From Rhizobium sp. EC-SD404 (GTDB lineage Bacteria; Pseudomonadota; Alphaproteobacteria; Rhizobiales; Rhizobiaceae), in the NCBI RefSeq assembly GCF_902498825.1, contig NZ_LR701459.1, positions 372,001 through 436,000 on the forward strand: a DNA stretch of 64,000 nucleotides. Direction: 5' to 3'. Of the stretch, positions 43,795 to 55,598 are shown piece by piece (within the stretch, counting starts at the first letter, position 1; the number at the start of each line of letters is the position of its first letter). The position numbers were made by a program, and so were the translations under genes. The notes under the pieces are model-generated. The model had not been told where the DNA came from. It did not search any database and was given only the letters and a program-made list of their open reading frames with translations.

Positions 43795-43968
43795 TGTCGT
43801 TACCCTTTCAGCAGTGACAGGACCAGCTTCACTTGCTTTGTTCCTGAAGGTCCAAAGCACATGTAATGATAGGCTCGTCTCGTTAAAGGTTTCAAGACAC
43901 AAGAAGTTGCCGTCCCATCACCAATTTTCTTGGCCCATCACCGATTTCTCAGGATGCTTGGGTCGGCC

Positions 43969-44601
43969 TCAGGACTTTCCGGGCCAGTGGCTGCGCAACT
44001 CTGTGGAGGATAGAAGCGATCGCGGTCCGTGGATGAAGGTCCAGGCCGGCGCTTCCATCAATGCGAGGCGTCCGGCATCGTCCTCGTCGACCCGCGCATG
44101 CGCGAAGGTCTTGGCCATTTTCGAGGAGAGATACGAAAGCGTCGAACCGGGGCGGTCGATGACGGCGATAGGAAACGTCTTGGCGATCGCCTGCCAATCC
44201 TGCCAGCGGTGAAAACCGGCAAGATTGTCGGCCCCCATGACCCAGACGAAATGGATGCCGGCATTGCGCTGCTTGATGAGCGCCAGGGTTTCGGCCGTAT
44301 AGCGCAGCCCATAGTTCGCTTCGAACGCCGTCACCTTTACCCGCGGATCGGGCGTGATCGCTTCGCTCAGTGCGATGCGCTCCTCAAGCGGCAAAAGCTT
44401 GCCGTGGTCCTTCAGTGGATTACCGGGCGTCACCATCCACCAGAGCTGGTTCAGCCTGAGCCGCCGCAGCGCGATTTCCGCCACCAGCCAGTGGCCACCA
44501 TGGGGCGGATTGAACGACCCTCCGAACAGCCCGACGCGCATGCCTTGCTCGACATGGGGCATGCGGCCGTAAGGCGACAGGGGAGAAAGCGCTGAGCTCA
44601 A
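43969..44601 (-). CDS. nadD: Nicotinate-nucleotide adenylyltransferase
   Basis: 210 residues. GLFGGSFNPPHGGHWL holds the HxGH nucleotidyltransferase motif, and SSTELRS near the C-terminus is the second signature. It makes deamido-NAD from nicotinate mononucleotide and ATP. The start is uncertain: TTG at 44601, four bases after the proA stop, would couple translation; ATG at 44562 gives MPHVEQGMRVG, also seen in related proteins. It lies in the order obg-proB-proA-nadD-rsfS on the minus strand. Confidence 0.92.
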   Translation of the reverse strand: MSSALSPLSPYGRMPHVEQGMRVGLFGGSFNPPHGGHWLVAEIALRRLRLNQLWWMVTPGNPLKDHGKLLPLEERIALSEAITPDPRVKVTAFEANYGLRYTAETLALIKQRNAGIHFVWVMGADNLAGFHRWQDWQAIAKTFPIAVIDRPGSTLSYLSSKMAKTFAHARVDEDDAGRLALMEAPAWTFIHGPRSLLSSTELRSHWPGKS

Positions 44602-44605
44602 GGGG

Positions 44606-45892
44606 TCAAGGTCGCGTCTGGCCAGTGCCGTGGACGCGGTACTTGAACGAGGTCAGTTGTTCTACGCCGACCGGACCCCGCGCATGCATCTTGCCGGTCG
44701 CGATACCGATCTCTGCGCCCATGCCGAATTCACCACCATCGGCAAACTGCGTCGAGGCGTTGTGCAGGAGGATCGCGGAATCCACTTCGTTGAAGAAGCG
44801 CTCGGCGACGGCCGGATCCTCGGCGATCACCGCCTCGGTATGGTGGGAGGAATAGCGTTTGATGTGAGCGATCGCGCCCGAGATCCCGTCGACCAGCGCC
44901 ACCGAGATGATGGCGTCCAGGTATTCGGTTGACCAATCTTCGTCGGTCGCTTGCTTCAGGGCCGGAAACACCTTCAAAACCGCAGCCGAAGCGCGAATTT
45001 CACAGCCGGCCTCAGTCAGCGCTTCGAGAAGCGGCATCAGATGCGTGCCCGCTGCGGCACCGTCCACCAGAAGCGTTTCGGCCGCACCGCAGATGCCCGT
45101 GCGCCGCATCTTCGCGTTCACGACGATGCGCTTCGCCATCTCCAAGTCGGCGGATTGGTCCACGTAGATATGGCAGAGGCCTTCGAGATGCGCGAAGACC
45201 GGCACCCGCGCCTCAGCCTGGACGCGCGCGACGAGGCTCTTCCCGCCCCGCGGCACGATGACGTCGATGGCGCCGGAAAGCCCGGTCAGCATGGCGCCGA
45301 CGGCAGCCCGGTCGGCAACTGGTACGAGCTGGATCGCGTCCTCGGGCAGACCGGCCTGCTTCAGGCCGCGAACGAGGCTCGCATGAATCGCGCGGGATGA
45401 GTTCAAACTGTCGGAGCCGCCGCGCAGGATCACCGCATTGCCAGCCTTGACGCAAAGCGCGCCGGCATCGGCGGTCACGTTCGGCCGGCTCTCGTAGATG
45501 ACGCCGATGACGCCGAGCGGCGTGCGTACGCGCTCGATCTGAAGGCCGTTTGGGCGCTCCCAGGCGGCGATCACGGCACCGACGGGATCGTCGAGTTCCG
45601 CAATCGTGCGGATGCCCTCGGCCATGCCGGCGATGCGTTGGGTGTCGAGCTTTAGCCGGTCGACCAGCGATTCGGCGAGCTCAGCTTGCTTTGCGTTGGC
45701 GAGGTCGACAGCATTGGCGGCAAGGATCTTGTCCTCGTCGGCCAGAACCGCGTCGGCCATCGCCTGAAGCGCCTTGGTCTTCATTTCCGGCGTGGCGATC
45801 GCCAATGGTCCACTCGCCGCTTTCGCGCGACGGCCGATCTCTTCCATCACGTCGGCGATGGTGTTGTCGTTGGTCTGGACCTGGTGCAGCAT
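44606..45892 (-). CDS. proA: Gamma-glutamyl phosphate reductase
   Basis: 428 residues. Aldehyde-dehydrogenase-like fold with catalytic Cys in [27 protein letters not shown] and [23 protein letters not shown] are family signatures ([15 protein letters not shown] here). It reduces gamma-glutamyl phosphate to the semialdehyde in proline synthesis. GGCGGAG is seven bases before the ATG at 45892 but only one before an ATG two codons upstream (45898), so 45892 is preferred. Confidence 0.94.
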   Translation of the reverse strand: MLHQVQTNDNTIADVMEEIGRRAKAASGPLAIATPEMKTKALQAMADAVLADEDKILAANAVDLANAKQAELAESLVDRLKLDTQRIAGMAEGIRTIAELDDPVGAVIAAWERPNGLQIERVRTPLGVIGVIYESRPNVTADAGALCVKAGNAVILRGGSDSLNSSRAIHASLVRGLKQAGLPEDAIQLVPVADRAAVGAMLTGLSGAIDVIVPRGGKSLVARVQAEARVPVFAHLEGLCHIYVDQSADLEMAKRIVVNAKMRRTGICGAAETLLVDGAAAGTHLMPLLEALTEAGCEIRASAAVLKVFPALKQATDEDWSTEYLDAIISVALVDGISGAIAHIKRYSSHHTEAVIAEDPAVAERFFNEVDSAILLHNASTQFADGGEFGMGAEIGIATGKMHARGPVGVEQLTSFKYRVHGTGQTRP

Positions 45893-45920
45893 GCTCATGC
45901 TCCGCCTTAATTCTGGAGAA

Positions 45921-47066
45921 TTATGCCATCGGCTCTCGCGGTGCGCCTGTCAACACCAGGTCGTCGCGATGAACCATGGCCGCCCGGCCCGAATAGCCGA
46001 GGATCGCCTCGATCTCGGCGGTCTTACAACCGGCTATCCTGGTGGCCTCTTCGGCATCGTAGGCGATCAGTCCACGGGCGATTTCGCGACCCACCTCGTC
46101 GAAGATCGCCACCGTATCGCCCCGGGCGAATTCCCCGGACAGCGACCGAACGCCGGCCGGCAACAGGCTCTTGCCCATACGCAGCGCGCGCTCGGCACCC
46201 TTGTCGATGCGCAGCGTGCCCATCGGCGTCAACTGACCTGCGATCCAGGTTTTGCGGGCAGTGACGGGCTGGCCGCTCGGCGCAAAGAAGGTGGAGCGCG
46301 CGCCTTGATCGATGGCGCTGATCGGATGCATATCCTTGCCGGAGGCGATGATCATCGCGCAGCCGGCATTCGTTGCGATCTTGCCGGCTTCGACCTTGGT
46401 GCGCATGCCCCCGCGCGACAGTTCGGACGCAGCGCCGCCAGCCATCGCCTCGATCTCGGGCGTGATCGACGACACGATGTCGAAGAACCGCGCATCGGGA
46501 TCGATCGAAGGCGACGCGCTGTACATCCCGTCGACATCGGACAGCAGGATCAGGAGATCGGCACCGATCATCGTTGCGACGCGCGCTGCCAGTCGGTCAT
46601 TGTCGCCGTAGCGGATCTCGGTCGTGGCGACCGTGTCGTTTTCGTTGATGATGGGCACCGCGCCTAGCTTCATCAGTTCGGTGAGCGTCGCGCGTGCATT
46701 GAGGTAGCGCCGCCGGTCTTCGGTGTCGCCGAGCGTCAAAAGCACTTGCCCCGCAATGATCGACCGTTCGGCCAGCGCTGCAGACCAAGCGCGTGCGAGC
46801 GCGATCTGCCCGACGGCAGCCGCCGCCTGGCTGCCCTCGAGCTTCAACATGCCTGCCGGCAGATCGAGAACGGAACGTCCGAGTGCGATGGCACCGGATG
46901 ACACGACGAGCACGTCGCAACCGCTGGCCCGCAAAGCTGCGAGATCGGCGCACAGCGCTTCCAGCCATGCCTGCTTGAGGCCGAGATTTCGATCGACGAG
47001 AAGCGCCGAACCGATTTTCACGACCACGCGTCGGTGTGCGGCGACGGGTTTCCTGGATGTTGCCAC
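45921..47066 (-). CDS. proB: Glutamate 5-kinase
   Basis: 381 residues. Amino-acid kinase domain ([50 protein letters not shown]) and a C-terminal PUA domain (about 285-365, [15 protein letters not shown]). It phosphorylates glutamate, the first step of proline synthesis, and is the usual point of proline feedback. It lies between obg (12 bp) and proA (28 bp). Confidence 0.95.
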   Translation of the reverse strand: MATSRKPVAAHRRVVVKIGSALLVDRNLGLKQAWLEALCADLAALRASGCDVLVVSSGAIALGRSVLDLPAGMLKLEGSQAAAAVGQIALARAWSAALAERSIIAGQVLLTLGDTEDRRRYLNARATLTELMKLGAVPIINENDTVATTEIRYGDNDRLAARVATMIGADLLILLSDVDGMYSASPSIDPDARFFDIVSSITPEIEAMAGGAASELSRGGMRTKVEAGKIATNAGCAMIIASGKDMHPISAIDQGARSTFFAPSGQPVTARKTWIAGQLTPMGTLRIDKGAERALRMGKSLLPAGVRSLSGEFARGDTVAIFDEVGREIARGLIAYDAEEATRIAGCKTAEIEAILGYSGRAAMVHRDDLVLTGAPREPMA

Positions 47067-47078
47067 GGGCGGGTCTGC

Positions 47079-48266
<1,188 letters not shown>

Positions 48267-48302
48267 TTACGGAGCGGCATCGGCCTGCCAGAAACCAAAG
48301 GC

Positions 48303-48785
48303 ATGAAGATCGACATCATTGCCATCGGCAAACTGAAATCGGGACCGGAGCGTGAACTCGTTGCCCGCTATCTGGACCGTCTCGCCAAATCGGGCCCTGC
48401 CATCGGCATCGAATTCGGCCGCCTCATCGAGCGTCCCGAAAGCCGCGCGTCCAGCACGAACACCCGCAAGCGCGAAGAAGCCGACGCGATCCGGTCGGCG
48501 CGACCGGAGGGTGGCAAGCTCATCCTTCTCGACGAAGGCGGCAAGACGCCGGGATCCGAAGCATTCGCCGCCGATCTCGGCCTTTGGCGCGACGATGGCG
48601 CCCGCAACGCCACATTCGTCATCGGCGGGGCGGATGGCCTCGATGGGTCCCTATTGGGAGAAAGCGATCTGACGCTGTCCTTCGGCCGGCTGACCTGGCC
48701 GCACCAGATCGTCAGGGTGCTTCTGGCCGAGCAGCTCTACCGCGCCGTCACGATCCTGTCCGGCCACCCCTATCACAGGGAATGA
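48303..48785 (+). CDS. rlmH: 23S rRNA pseudouridine-1915 N3-methyltransferase
   Basis: 160 residues. SPOUT fold with SAM-binding FVIGGADGLDGS and the C-terminal SGHPYHRE. It methylates pseudouridine 1915 in 23S rRNA. AAAGG precedes the ATG. In relatives rlmH normally follows rsfS on the same strand; here the rsfS-to-obg block lies between them in the opposite direction. Confidence 0.93.
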   Translation: MKIDIIAIGKLKSGPERELVARYLDRLAKSGPAIGIEFGRLIERPESRASSTNTRKREEADAIRSARPEGGKLILLDEGGKTPGSEAFAADLGLWRDDGARNATFVIGGADGLDGSLLGESDLTLSFGRLTWPHQIVRVLLAEQLYRAVTILSGHPYHRE

Positions 48786-48806
48786 GCAGACAGGATTTCG
48801 TGCGGG

Positions 48807-50510
48807 TCAGTTGGTGAAGTGCAGTTGCGCCACCATGCTGCCAATGCGTGCGAAGACGCTGTCCAGCCGGCTGACATCGTTCGTCGGGAAATAGTTCTCC
48901 GGCGCCGACGCACACCCACCGTTGGCACTGCTGTAGACCGCGCGGTTGTTGGCGGTGTCAGCCTGCAGCAGCACCGTATAAATCTCCACGCCGTTATTCT
49001 TCAGCATGGTGCAATTCTCTTTCGTCCAGCCATCGACCGTTCGAGCAGCCGTACCTTGGTTCGTGGTGCCGAAGCGGTTTGACGACATGAAGCCGTTCGA
49101 GCCGTAGTCGGACTTGTTGACCGTGTTACTTGAGCCGTAGACGACATTTTCCCCATCCGTCAGCAGCACCACGATCTTCTTCGTGCCCTCGGTAGCGAAG
49201 GGATCGCCGGTGGTGTAGGGCGCTTCCGGTGAAAGCACGCGGGTGCCCCAGGCAAGCCCCTCCGCGACATTGGTGCCTGACCCGTTCCACTCCCGCATTT
49301 GGGAGACGGCAGTTTTCAGCGCAGTGAAATCGTCGGTTAACGGCTGAACAGGGGTCGGGCAGGCGCGGTTCGGTCCGCCGGTCAGCGGTCCGCCTTGCGC
49401 GGCAAACGGAAGCTTCGGGTTGGTCGCATTGTATTTCGCGAGTGAGCGCTGGATTACCGCAAATGTGCCCGTGATCTGGTCCGTCAGATAGGACGTGTTT
49501 AGGTTCGCCGAATTATTCCCGGCGAAGGGCGTATCGGCGTTGCTGCGCGTGGAATCCTTGTCCGGCTCGTCTGGGGCGAAATAGGGGACGAACAGGGTGC
49601 TGCCGGTCGTTGGGGCAGCATCGACAGTGACCGTGCGCGGACGAGCCTCGACACAACCCTTCCAAGTTACGCCGATCTGATGAAACAGCCGCATATGGTT
49701 GGCTTTCACCTGACCAGTGGAACCCCGATTTCCGCTAAGCACCGTAACGTTCGAGGCGTTGGCGCTGCTCACTGCAGGAATGGCGCACGGGGAAGCGGCA
49801 ACAGCGCCGTACTTGCTGTCTTTGACGGCCCCGTGTCGGTCGAACTCAACCTGAATGCTGTCGAAATTGGCGCCGTGATATTCGGCGACCGCATTCACAT
49901 CGATCCAGGAGCAATCGAATTCCGGACCGCGAATGTTAACGCCCGTGACGAACGGCACGAGCGCCATGCGGATGCGGCGGTTTGGATTGTTCTCCGCTAC
50001 CGTTTCCAGCGTCTCTACCAGCGTCGTTGCCGCTTTGCGCAATGCAGCAATGCGATTGTTCGTCGCCATCGAGCCGGTGTTGTCCAGTACCATCACGACT
50101 TCCAGCGCGTCGGTCGCCTCATAGGCGTCCGAGCTCACGCTGATCCGCGCGGTGCGACCCGTAAAGGTGTGCATGATCGTGAGCGCCACGTCCGCAGTGG
50201 CCGTCGCTTCCGTTCTGATGAAATTTGCGCCGATCTCGTCGTCGAAATCCGTTTGAATATTGCTGATCGTCGGTTCGGAAGAGACCAAGGCCGAAAGATA
50301 GGATTCGAAGTAGCTCTCGCGGGTCTGGTCTCGATCGTTGAACCGCGTTGCGGCCAGCAGCGCCGCATCGACATTGTTCTGCAGCGCAGTCTTGGCCGCC
50401 ATCATGCGGCTTGTATCGATCGCCATCCCGGCTGCAAGCAGCATGACCGGCAAGGAGATGCCGAACATCATTGCGAACTGTCCGCTACGATCTTCAAGGA
50501 AACGCTTCAT
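48807..50510 (-). CDS. TadG/TadE-like pilus-associated protein with von Willebrand A domain
   Basis: 567 residues. N-terminal FLEDRSGQFAMMFGISLPVMLLAAGMAID is the TadE/TadG prepilin-like segment with one membrane helix (about 13-31). A vWA domain begins near residue 135 with VMVLDNTGSM (MIDAS-like DxTGS) and continues with ALVPF and VVLLTDGEN. A long, Asn/Thr/Ser-rich insert separates these. Such proteins help anchor or assemble Flp/Tad pili. No other tad gene is present. It is convergent with rlmH (21 bp) and divergent from envC. Confidence 0.78.
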   Translation of the reverse strand: MKRFLEDRSGQFAMMFGISLPVMLLAAGMAIDTSRMMAAKTALQNNVDAALLAATRFNDRDQTRESYFESYLSALVSSEPTISNIQTDFDDEIGANFIRTEATATADVALTIMHTFTGRTARISVSSDAYEATDALEVVMVLDNTGSMATNNRIAALRKAATTLVETLETVAENNPNRRIRMALVPFVTGVNIRGPEFDCSWIDVNAVAEYHGANFDSIQVEFDRHGAVKDSKYGAVAASPCAIPAVSSANASNVTVLSGNRGSTGQVKANHMRLFHQIGVTWKGCVEARPRTVTVDAAPTTGSTLFVPYFAPDEPDKDSTRSNADTPFAGNNSANLNTSYLTDQITGTFAVIQRSLAKYNATNPKLPFAAQGGPLTGGPNRACPTPVQPLTDDFTALKTAVSQMREWNGSGTNVAEGLAWGTRVLSPEAPYTTGDPFATEGTKKIVVLLTDGENVVYGSSNTVNKSDYGSNGFMSSNRFGTTNQGTAARTVDGWTKENCTMLKNNGVEIYTVLLQADTANNRAVYSSANGGCASAPENYFPTNDVSRLDSVFARIGSMVAQLHFTN

Positions 50511-50745
50511 GGTTGGATCCCCAGCTATTCCCTTCTGGATACGCGCGACCGATTAAGACATGCTTTGCTTCATGGGGAATCAGTCGATGAAGCAGGGCTC
50601 TCCGCGTGAATTCGGTCGATGCGGTTAACCGACGGTTTCTACACTGAAGTGTATTTTCGACTGGGGCGGCGAAACCTCTCTTTCGCCTCAAACTCGACAT
50701 GCTTGCCGCCGATGGAGAATACATGGGCCAAGATCGGACTGAGAC

Positions 50746-52197
50746 TTGAAGCCAGCACCATGGATTCGCGACCGCAGCGCCGCGTTGCAATTCGTTTCAG
50801 GTCGGCAAGCGAGACTCGCTGCCGGGCTCGCCAGCGGAGCTGTCGTCGCCGTTCTTTTTGCTTCGGCATCACTCCATATCGCCCAGGCGCAGGAGCCGGC
50901 CTCGACCCAATCGGGTGCCCAAGCGGAAATGCCCTCCGATCCGACGGAAACTCTCGATGCCAAGCGCGCCGAAACGGCCGATGAACTTGACCGCCTGAGC
51001 CGTGCCATCACGCTGTCGGAACAGCGCATGGCGGATCTGCGCGCCGAGGTGGACGCGCTGCGACAGGACGAGGCGGCAATTCGCGAAAGCATGATCGAAA
51101 CCGCCGATCGCCAACGCGATCTTACAACCCGCATGGCGGAAGCCGAAGATCGCTTCTCCGCGCTGCGTGAAGACGAAGGTGAGATTACTGCATCGCTGCG
51201 GGAACGGCGCGTGCTCCTAGCGGAGGTACTCGCCGGGCTGCAGCGCATGGGGCGTAATCCGCCGCCGGCCTTGCTCGTGGCGGCGGAAGACGCGCTTGCC
51301 TCCGTGCGCAGCGCCATTCTGCTTGGCGCCGTCGTGCCGGAAATGCGCGAAGAGACGCAGAAACTTGCGCAGGATCTCGCGCGCCTTTCCGCAGTGCGCG
51401 AGGACATCGAAGAAGAGCGCGAGAAGCTCGTCGCCGCACGCACCGATCAGGTCGTCGAAGAAGAGCGCCTCACACTGCTTCTTGCCGAGAAGCGCGACAT
51501 GCAGGGCGACCGCGAACGGCGCATCGAGGAGGAGCGGGTCGCCGCGGCAAGGTTAGCGGAACGCGCGTCGTCGCTTGGCGAGCTGATCGCATCGCTCGAA
51601 ACGGAGATCTCCTCCGTGCGTGAGGCTGCCGAACAGGCACGCGAAGCAACACGATTGCGTGAACAGCAAAGCGAGGAAGAGCTGGAACGGGCGCGTGATC
51701 GTGCCGCCAGCGGCGACCTCGATATGGAAAGATTTTCGCCGGCCGTTCCTTTCGAATCGCGCACCGCAACGCTGGAATTGCCCGTGGAAGGGGCGGTTGA
51801 GCGCTGGTATGGCGACGACGACGGCACGGGACATCCTTTGCAGGGTGTCATGGTCGCAAGCCGTTCGGGCGCGCTGGTTCAGGCTCCAGCCGACGCCTGG
51901 GTCGTCTATGCCGGGCCCTTTCGGTCCTATGGCCAGCTATTGATCCTCAACGCCGGTGACGAATATCATATCGTCATGGCGGGTATGGATCGTATCGATG
52001 TTTCACCTGGCCAGTTTGTCGTGACTGGCGAACCGGTCGCTGCCATGGGTGAAACAAGGCTCGCAGGCGCTGCTGCTTTGGCTCTGGTTTCCGGGCAGCC
52101 GACGCTTTACATTGAATTCAGGAAAGATGGACAGCCGGTCGATCCTGACCCCTGGTGGGCAAACGATACTTCGGGAAGGGCAAGCAATGATTCGTAA
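50746..52197 (+). CDS. EnvC-like murein hydrolase activator
   Basis: 483 residues. Signal-like hydrophobic segment (about 24-46, ending AQAQ), a very long coiled coil (about 70-320, repeated Glu/Arg heptads) and a C-terminal LytM/M23 domain from about 340. The metal-binding residues of active M23 enzymes are not all present (TGHPLQGVMV; no clear HxH), so it is probably an activator of amidases at division, like EnvC. The start is unclear: a stop codon lies just before the TTG at 50746, and no good ribosome site is visible. It overlaps ctpA by 11 bp. Confidence 0.8.
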   Translation: MKPAPWIRDRSAALQFVSGRQARLAAGLASGAVVAVLFASASLHIAQAQEPASTQSGAQAEMPSDPTETLDAKRAETADELDRLSRAITLSEQRMADLRAEVDALRQDEAAIRESMIETADRQRDLTTRMAEAEDRFSALREDEGEITASLRERRVLLAEVLAGLQRMGRNPPPALLVAAEDALASVRSAILLGAVVPEMREETQKLAQDLARLSAVREDIEEEREKLVAARTDQVVEEERLTLLLAEKRDMQGDRERRIEEERVAAARLAERASSLGELIASLETEISSVREAAEQAREATRLREQQSEEELERARDRAASGDLDMERFSPAVPFESRTATLELPVEGAVERWYGDDDGTGHPLQGVMVASRSGALVQAPADAWVVYAGPFRSYGQLLILNAGDEYHIVMAGMDRIDVSPGQFVVTGEPVAAMGETRLAGAAALALVSGQPTLYIEFRKDGQPVDPDPWWANDTSGRASNDS

Positions 52198-53512
52198 AAT
52201 ATCGCTACTGTTCGTCGGCGCCCTCATGGGCGCTACCGCCCTGAGCACCGCCCAGCAGTTCAGCATGCCGGCGGAAGCCGCCGGGTCGGATACGTACCGA
52301 CAGCTGTCGATCTTCGGTGACGTGTTCGAGCGCGTGCGCTCTCAATATGTGACCCCGCCGGAGGAGAAAGAGCTGATCGAGAATGCCATCAACGGCATGC
52401 TCACCTCGCTCGACCCCCATTCCAGCTACCTCAACGCCGATGACGCCAACGACATGCGCACCCAGACGCGTGGCGAGTTCGGCGGCCTCGGCATCGAGGT
52501 GACGATGGAAGACGACCTCGTCAAGGTCATCACGCCCATCGACGACACCCCCGCCGCCCAGGCCGGTGTGCTTGCCGGCGACCTGATTTCAGAGATCGAC
52601 GGCGAATCGCTGCAGGGCCTGACGCTGTCGGACGCGGTTGATCGCATGCGCGGTCCTGTCGACACGACCGTCGAACTCACCATCATCCGCGAAGGTGCGG
52701 CGCAACCGCTGAAGATCGAAGTCACGCGTGACATCATTCAGGTCAAGGCGGTTCGTCACAGCGTCGAGGAGAATGTCGGCTATCTGCGCCTCATCTCCTT
52801 CACCGAAAAGACCTATGACGATCTCGCCGCAGCCATCGAACAGATCCAGGAAGAAGTGCCGGCGGACGAGCTGAAAGGCTTCGTTCTCGACATGCGCCTC
52901 AACCCAGGCGGATTGCTCGATCAGGCGATCAGCGTTTCCGACGCTTTCCTCGATCGCGGCGAAATCGTTTCGACCCGTGGCCGCAACGAAGAGGAAAGCC
53001 GCCGCTTCAATTCGCGCGCCGGCGACCTCACGGGCGGCAAGCCGTTGATCGTTCTCGTCAATGGCGGCTCGGCATCGGCTTCAGAAATCGTGGCCGGCGC
53101 GTTGCAGGACCACAAGCGTGCGACGGTTCTCGGGACGCGGTCCTTCGGCAAGGGCTCGGTTCAGACGATCATCCCGCTAGGTGAGAATGGTGCGCTTCGC
53201 CTGACGACGGCGCTCTATTACACGCCGTCGGGCAAGTCGATCCAGGGCACGGGCATCACCCCGGACATCATCGTCGAGCAGCCGCTGCCCGAAGAGCTGA
53301 TGGGCCAGGTCGAAGCATCCGGCGAATCGCAGCTGCGCGGTCACATCCAGGGTGAGAGCGAGACCGAAGAAGGGTCCGGCTCGATCGCCTACGTACCGCC
53401 GGAGCAGGAAGATGACCTTCAGCTGAACCACGCATTCGACCTGCTGCGTGGCGACCGTACGGACGCCTCCTTCCCGCCGAACCCGGATCAGGCTGCCGTT
53501 ACCGAACAGTAG
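52187..53512 (+). CDS. ctpA: Carboxy-terminal processing protease
   Basis: 441 residues. Signal peptide, a PDZ domain (about 85-165, GEFGGLGIEVTMED and VLAGDLISEIDGE), then an S41 peptidase domain with nucleophile Ser297 (GGSASASEI) and general base Lys322 (SFGKGSVQ). It trims periplasmic proteins at their C-termini. The ATG at 52187 follows GGGAAGGG; the frame upstream overlaps envC and is not used. Translation is likely coupled to envC. Confidence 0.94.
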   Translation: MIRKISLLFVGALMGATALSTAQQFSMPAEAAGSDTYRQLSIFGDVFERVRSQYVTPPEEKELIENAINGMLTSLDPHSSYLNADDANDMRTQTRGEFGGLGIEVTMEDDLVKVITPIDDTPAAQAGVLAGDLISEIDGESLQGLTLSDAVDRMRGPVDTTVELTIIREGAAQPLKIEVTRDIIQVKAVRHSVEENVGYLRLISFTEKTYDDLAAAIEQIQEEVPADELKGFVLDMRLNPGGLLDQAISVSDAFLDRGEIVSTRGRNEEESRRFNSRAGDLTGGKPLIVLVNGGSASASEIVAGALQDHKRATVLGTRSFGKGSVQTIIPLGENGALRLTTALYYTPSGKSIQGTGITPDIIVEQPLPEELMGQVEASGESQLRGHIQGESETEEGSGSIAYVPPEQEDDLQLNHAFDLLRGDRTDASFPPNPDQAAVTEQ

Positions 53513-53530
53513 GGGTCTGCGGATCCTTTC

Positions 53531-53557
53531 GACGCGGCGTTCTTTGAGCGCCGCGTC
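53531..53557 (+). terminator. Hairpin after ctpA
   Basis: GACGCGGCG (53531-53539) and CGCCGCGTC (53549-53557) form a 9-bp stem with a 9-nt loop, between ctpA and the deacetylase gene. T-run is short, so it may only attenuate. Confidence 0.5.
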
Positions 53558-53593
53558 TTGCCGAATCACCCTCAGTCATGAGACCGGTGAGCG

Positions 53594-54805
53594 GTGCGTA
53601 ACAAGTTAGATACCCCATTGGGCCAAGCCCGAAAGTCGAAGCCAAAGCGCCGGCGCTGGCCGGGTCGCTTCGCGCTCGGCACGTCGGCCGTCGTTGCGCT
53701 GCTTATTGCCGGTTCAATCTACACAGCCATCTCGCCAAGCGGCCTGAGCGGCTCACCTGAGCCGGTGGTGTCCGCCGAGGCGCCCACGACCGCGCCACCT
53801 GTGGAAGCGGACGAATACGCGAACCTCCAGACCGGCACCGTGCCTGCACGCACAGCCGGCACTGCCGGCGGCAACATCGCTTCGGAAATGACCGGCGACG
53901 GCGTCATGGTCACGACCTATCGGCCGGGCAGCCGTGAAGGGCTTGGGCCACTCATCATCGACGGTGGCGCGGTCGGTCAGGACGTGCGCGTTGCGCACCT
54001 GCCGGAAGATGCACTGCTCGAAGAAACGGAATTCGGCGCCATCCCGACCATCTCGCCGGGCGGTAAGCGCTCGGCCGAGGCCTATGCCCGCTCATGGTCC
54101 GGCACGAATGGCGCAAAGATCGCGATCATCGTCGGCGGCCTCGGCCTTAGCCAGACGGGCACGCAGTACGCGATCGAGAAACTGCCCGAAGAAGTCACGC
54201 TGGCCTTTGCGGCGAGCGGCAACAGCCTGACGCGCTGGATGCAGGACGCACGTCGTGGCGGTCATGAGATCCTCCTGCAGATTCCGCTCGAGCCTTTCGA
54301 TTATCCATCCGTCGACCCCGGAGCGAACACGCTCACGGTCGAGGCGCCGATGGAGGCCAATATCCAGGCCTTGCACAAATCGCTTGCCCGCATGACCAAC
54401 TATGCGGGCGTCATGAACTACATGGGCGGACGCTTCATGTCCGACATCGAAGCCTTCGAGCCGGTCATGCGCGAGATCGCCGATCGTGGCCTGCTGTTCC
54501 TCGACGATGGTTCGGCGCCGCAATCGCGTTCGGAGATGCTGGCCCGAACCTTCGGTGCGCCCTTCGGCCAGGCCGAGATCGTTCTCGACAGCCGCCGCGA
54601 GCGCGGCTCGATCATGGAAGCGCTTGATGCTCTGGAGCGCAGCGCCGTGCGCAACGGTGCCGCCATCGGCGTCGCCTCTGCCTTCGATGTCAGCGTCGAT
54701 GCGATCGCCGAATGGGTGCGGCAGGCCTCACGCCGCAACATCGAGATCGTCAGCGTCTCGGCAATCGCGCTCGATCCGGCCTCATCCCGAGCAGCGAGCC
54801 GATGA
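53594..54805 (+). CDS. Divergent polysaccharide deacetylase family protein
   Basis: 403 residues. A basic N-terminus and one membrane anchor (about 27-46), a variable linker, then a deacetylase-like fold from about 170: [45 protein letters not shown] and [14 protein letters not shown]. This matches the divergent polysaccharide deacetylase family (YibQ-like). It is likely a periplasmic cell-envelope enzyme or binding protein; activity is not known. GTG start; the end overlaps rppH (ATGA). The gene order ctpA-deacetylase-rppH is conserved in rhizobia. Confidence 0.85.
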   Translation: MRNKLDTPLGQARKSKPKRRRWPGRFALGTSAVVALLIAGSIYTAISPSGLSGSPEPVVSAEAPTTAPPVEADEYANLQTGTVPARTAGTAGGNIASEMTGDGVMVTTYRPGSREGLGPLIIDGGAVGQDVRVAHLPEDALLEETEFGAIPTISPGGKRSAEAYARSWSGTNGAKIAIIVGGLGLSQTGTQYAIEKLPEEVTLAFAASGNSLTRWMQDARRGGHEILLQIPLEPFDYPSVDPGANTLTVEAPMEANIQALHKSLARMTNYAGVMNYMGGRFMSDIEAFEPVMREIADRGLLFLDDGSAPQSRSEMLARTFGAPFGQAEIVLDSRRERGSIMEALDALERSAVRNGAAIGVASAFDVSVDAIAEWVRQASRRNIEIVSVSAIALDPASSRAASR

Positions 54806-55317
54806 GCCGCGTCAAAGCCGAAGACCTGCCGTATCGCCCCTGCGTCGGCGTGATGGTGTTGAACGCCCAAGGTCTCGTCTGGGTCGGACGCCGGATCCCC
54901 ATCGCTGATTCGGAGCATTCGGGATCGTCGAAACTCTGGCAGATGCCGCAGGGCGGGATCGACCCAGGTGAGGACCCCTATCCGGCTGCGCTGCGCGAGC
55001 TCTACGAAGAAACCGGCATGAAGACGGTAAGCCTGCTGGCGGAAGCTCCGAATTGGATCAACTACGATCTTCCTGCCGAACTGATCGGCATCGGCCTGAA
55101 GGGCCGTTATCGCGGGCAGACGCAGAGATGGTTCGCCTTCCGCTTCGAGGGCGATGAGAGCGAGATCGCCATCAATCCGCCGCCAGGTGGCCACGAGGCG
55201 GAGTTCGACGCCTGGGACTGGAAGCCCATGGCGGAACTGCCGAACCTGATCGTCCCGTTCAAGCGCGGCGTCTACGAGACCGTCGTCTCGACATTCTCAT
55301 CGCTTGCCGGCCGCTAG
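54802..55317 (+). CDS. rppH: RNA pyrophosphohydrolase
   Basis: 171 residues. A Nudix box spans residues 51-73 ([14 protein letters not shown] then RELYEETGM), and WQMPQG precedes it, as in RppH/IalA. It removes pyrophosphate from 5'-triphosphate mRNAs and so starts their decay; IalA is the Bartonella invasion-associated homologue. The ATG at 54802 overlaps the stop of the preceding gene, so it is coupled. It is the last gene of the conserved core block. Confidence 0.93.
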   Translation: MSRVKAEDLPYRPCVGVMVLNAQGLVWVGRRIPIADSEHSGSSKLWQMPQGGIDPGEDPYPAALRELYEETGMKTVSLLAEAPNWINYDLPAELIGIGLKGRYRGQTQRWFAFRFEGDESEIAINPPPGGHEAEFDAWDWKPMAELPNLIVPFKRGVYETVVSTFSSLAGR

Positions 55318-55329
55318 AGCGCGTCCCGT

Positions 55330-55560
55330 TCAATCTGGTTCATCCGGCCGCTTTTTTTGAAAGTGATACTCCGTGGCCAGGCAACAGCCACGCCGTTGAG
55401 GTGAGATCCACACGCCGCGCTCGGCGGCCAGGCACTCCCCGGCCTCGGTAATCGTCAGGTTCCCGTGCCGCCTCAGTGAAGGCCTCGCTGGCATCGACCT
55501 CCTTAACGTGTCTCGGCGGTCGATCTTGCCGAGCCTGCGAACGTGATCCGCGTCGTTGCT
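55330..55560 (-). pseudogene. Remnant of an IS630-family transposase
   Basis: The minus strand has a short open frame ending at 55330 whose translation includes NLTITEAGECLAAERGV, then WISPQ and, 13 residues on, YHFQKKRP. Spacing and motifs match the N-terminal DNA-binding part of IS630-family transposases (LT...LAAERGV.VS...FKKKRP). The catalytic DDE half is missing, no terminal repeats are seen, and the start is lost. It marks the boundary between the conserved rppH block and the variable region. Confidence 0.5.
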
Positions 55561-55598
55561 TGAGATGGGTGCGATACCTCAGAGCCGATGGGGAACCT

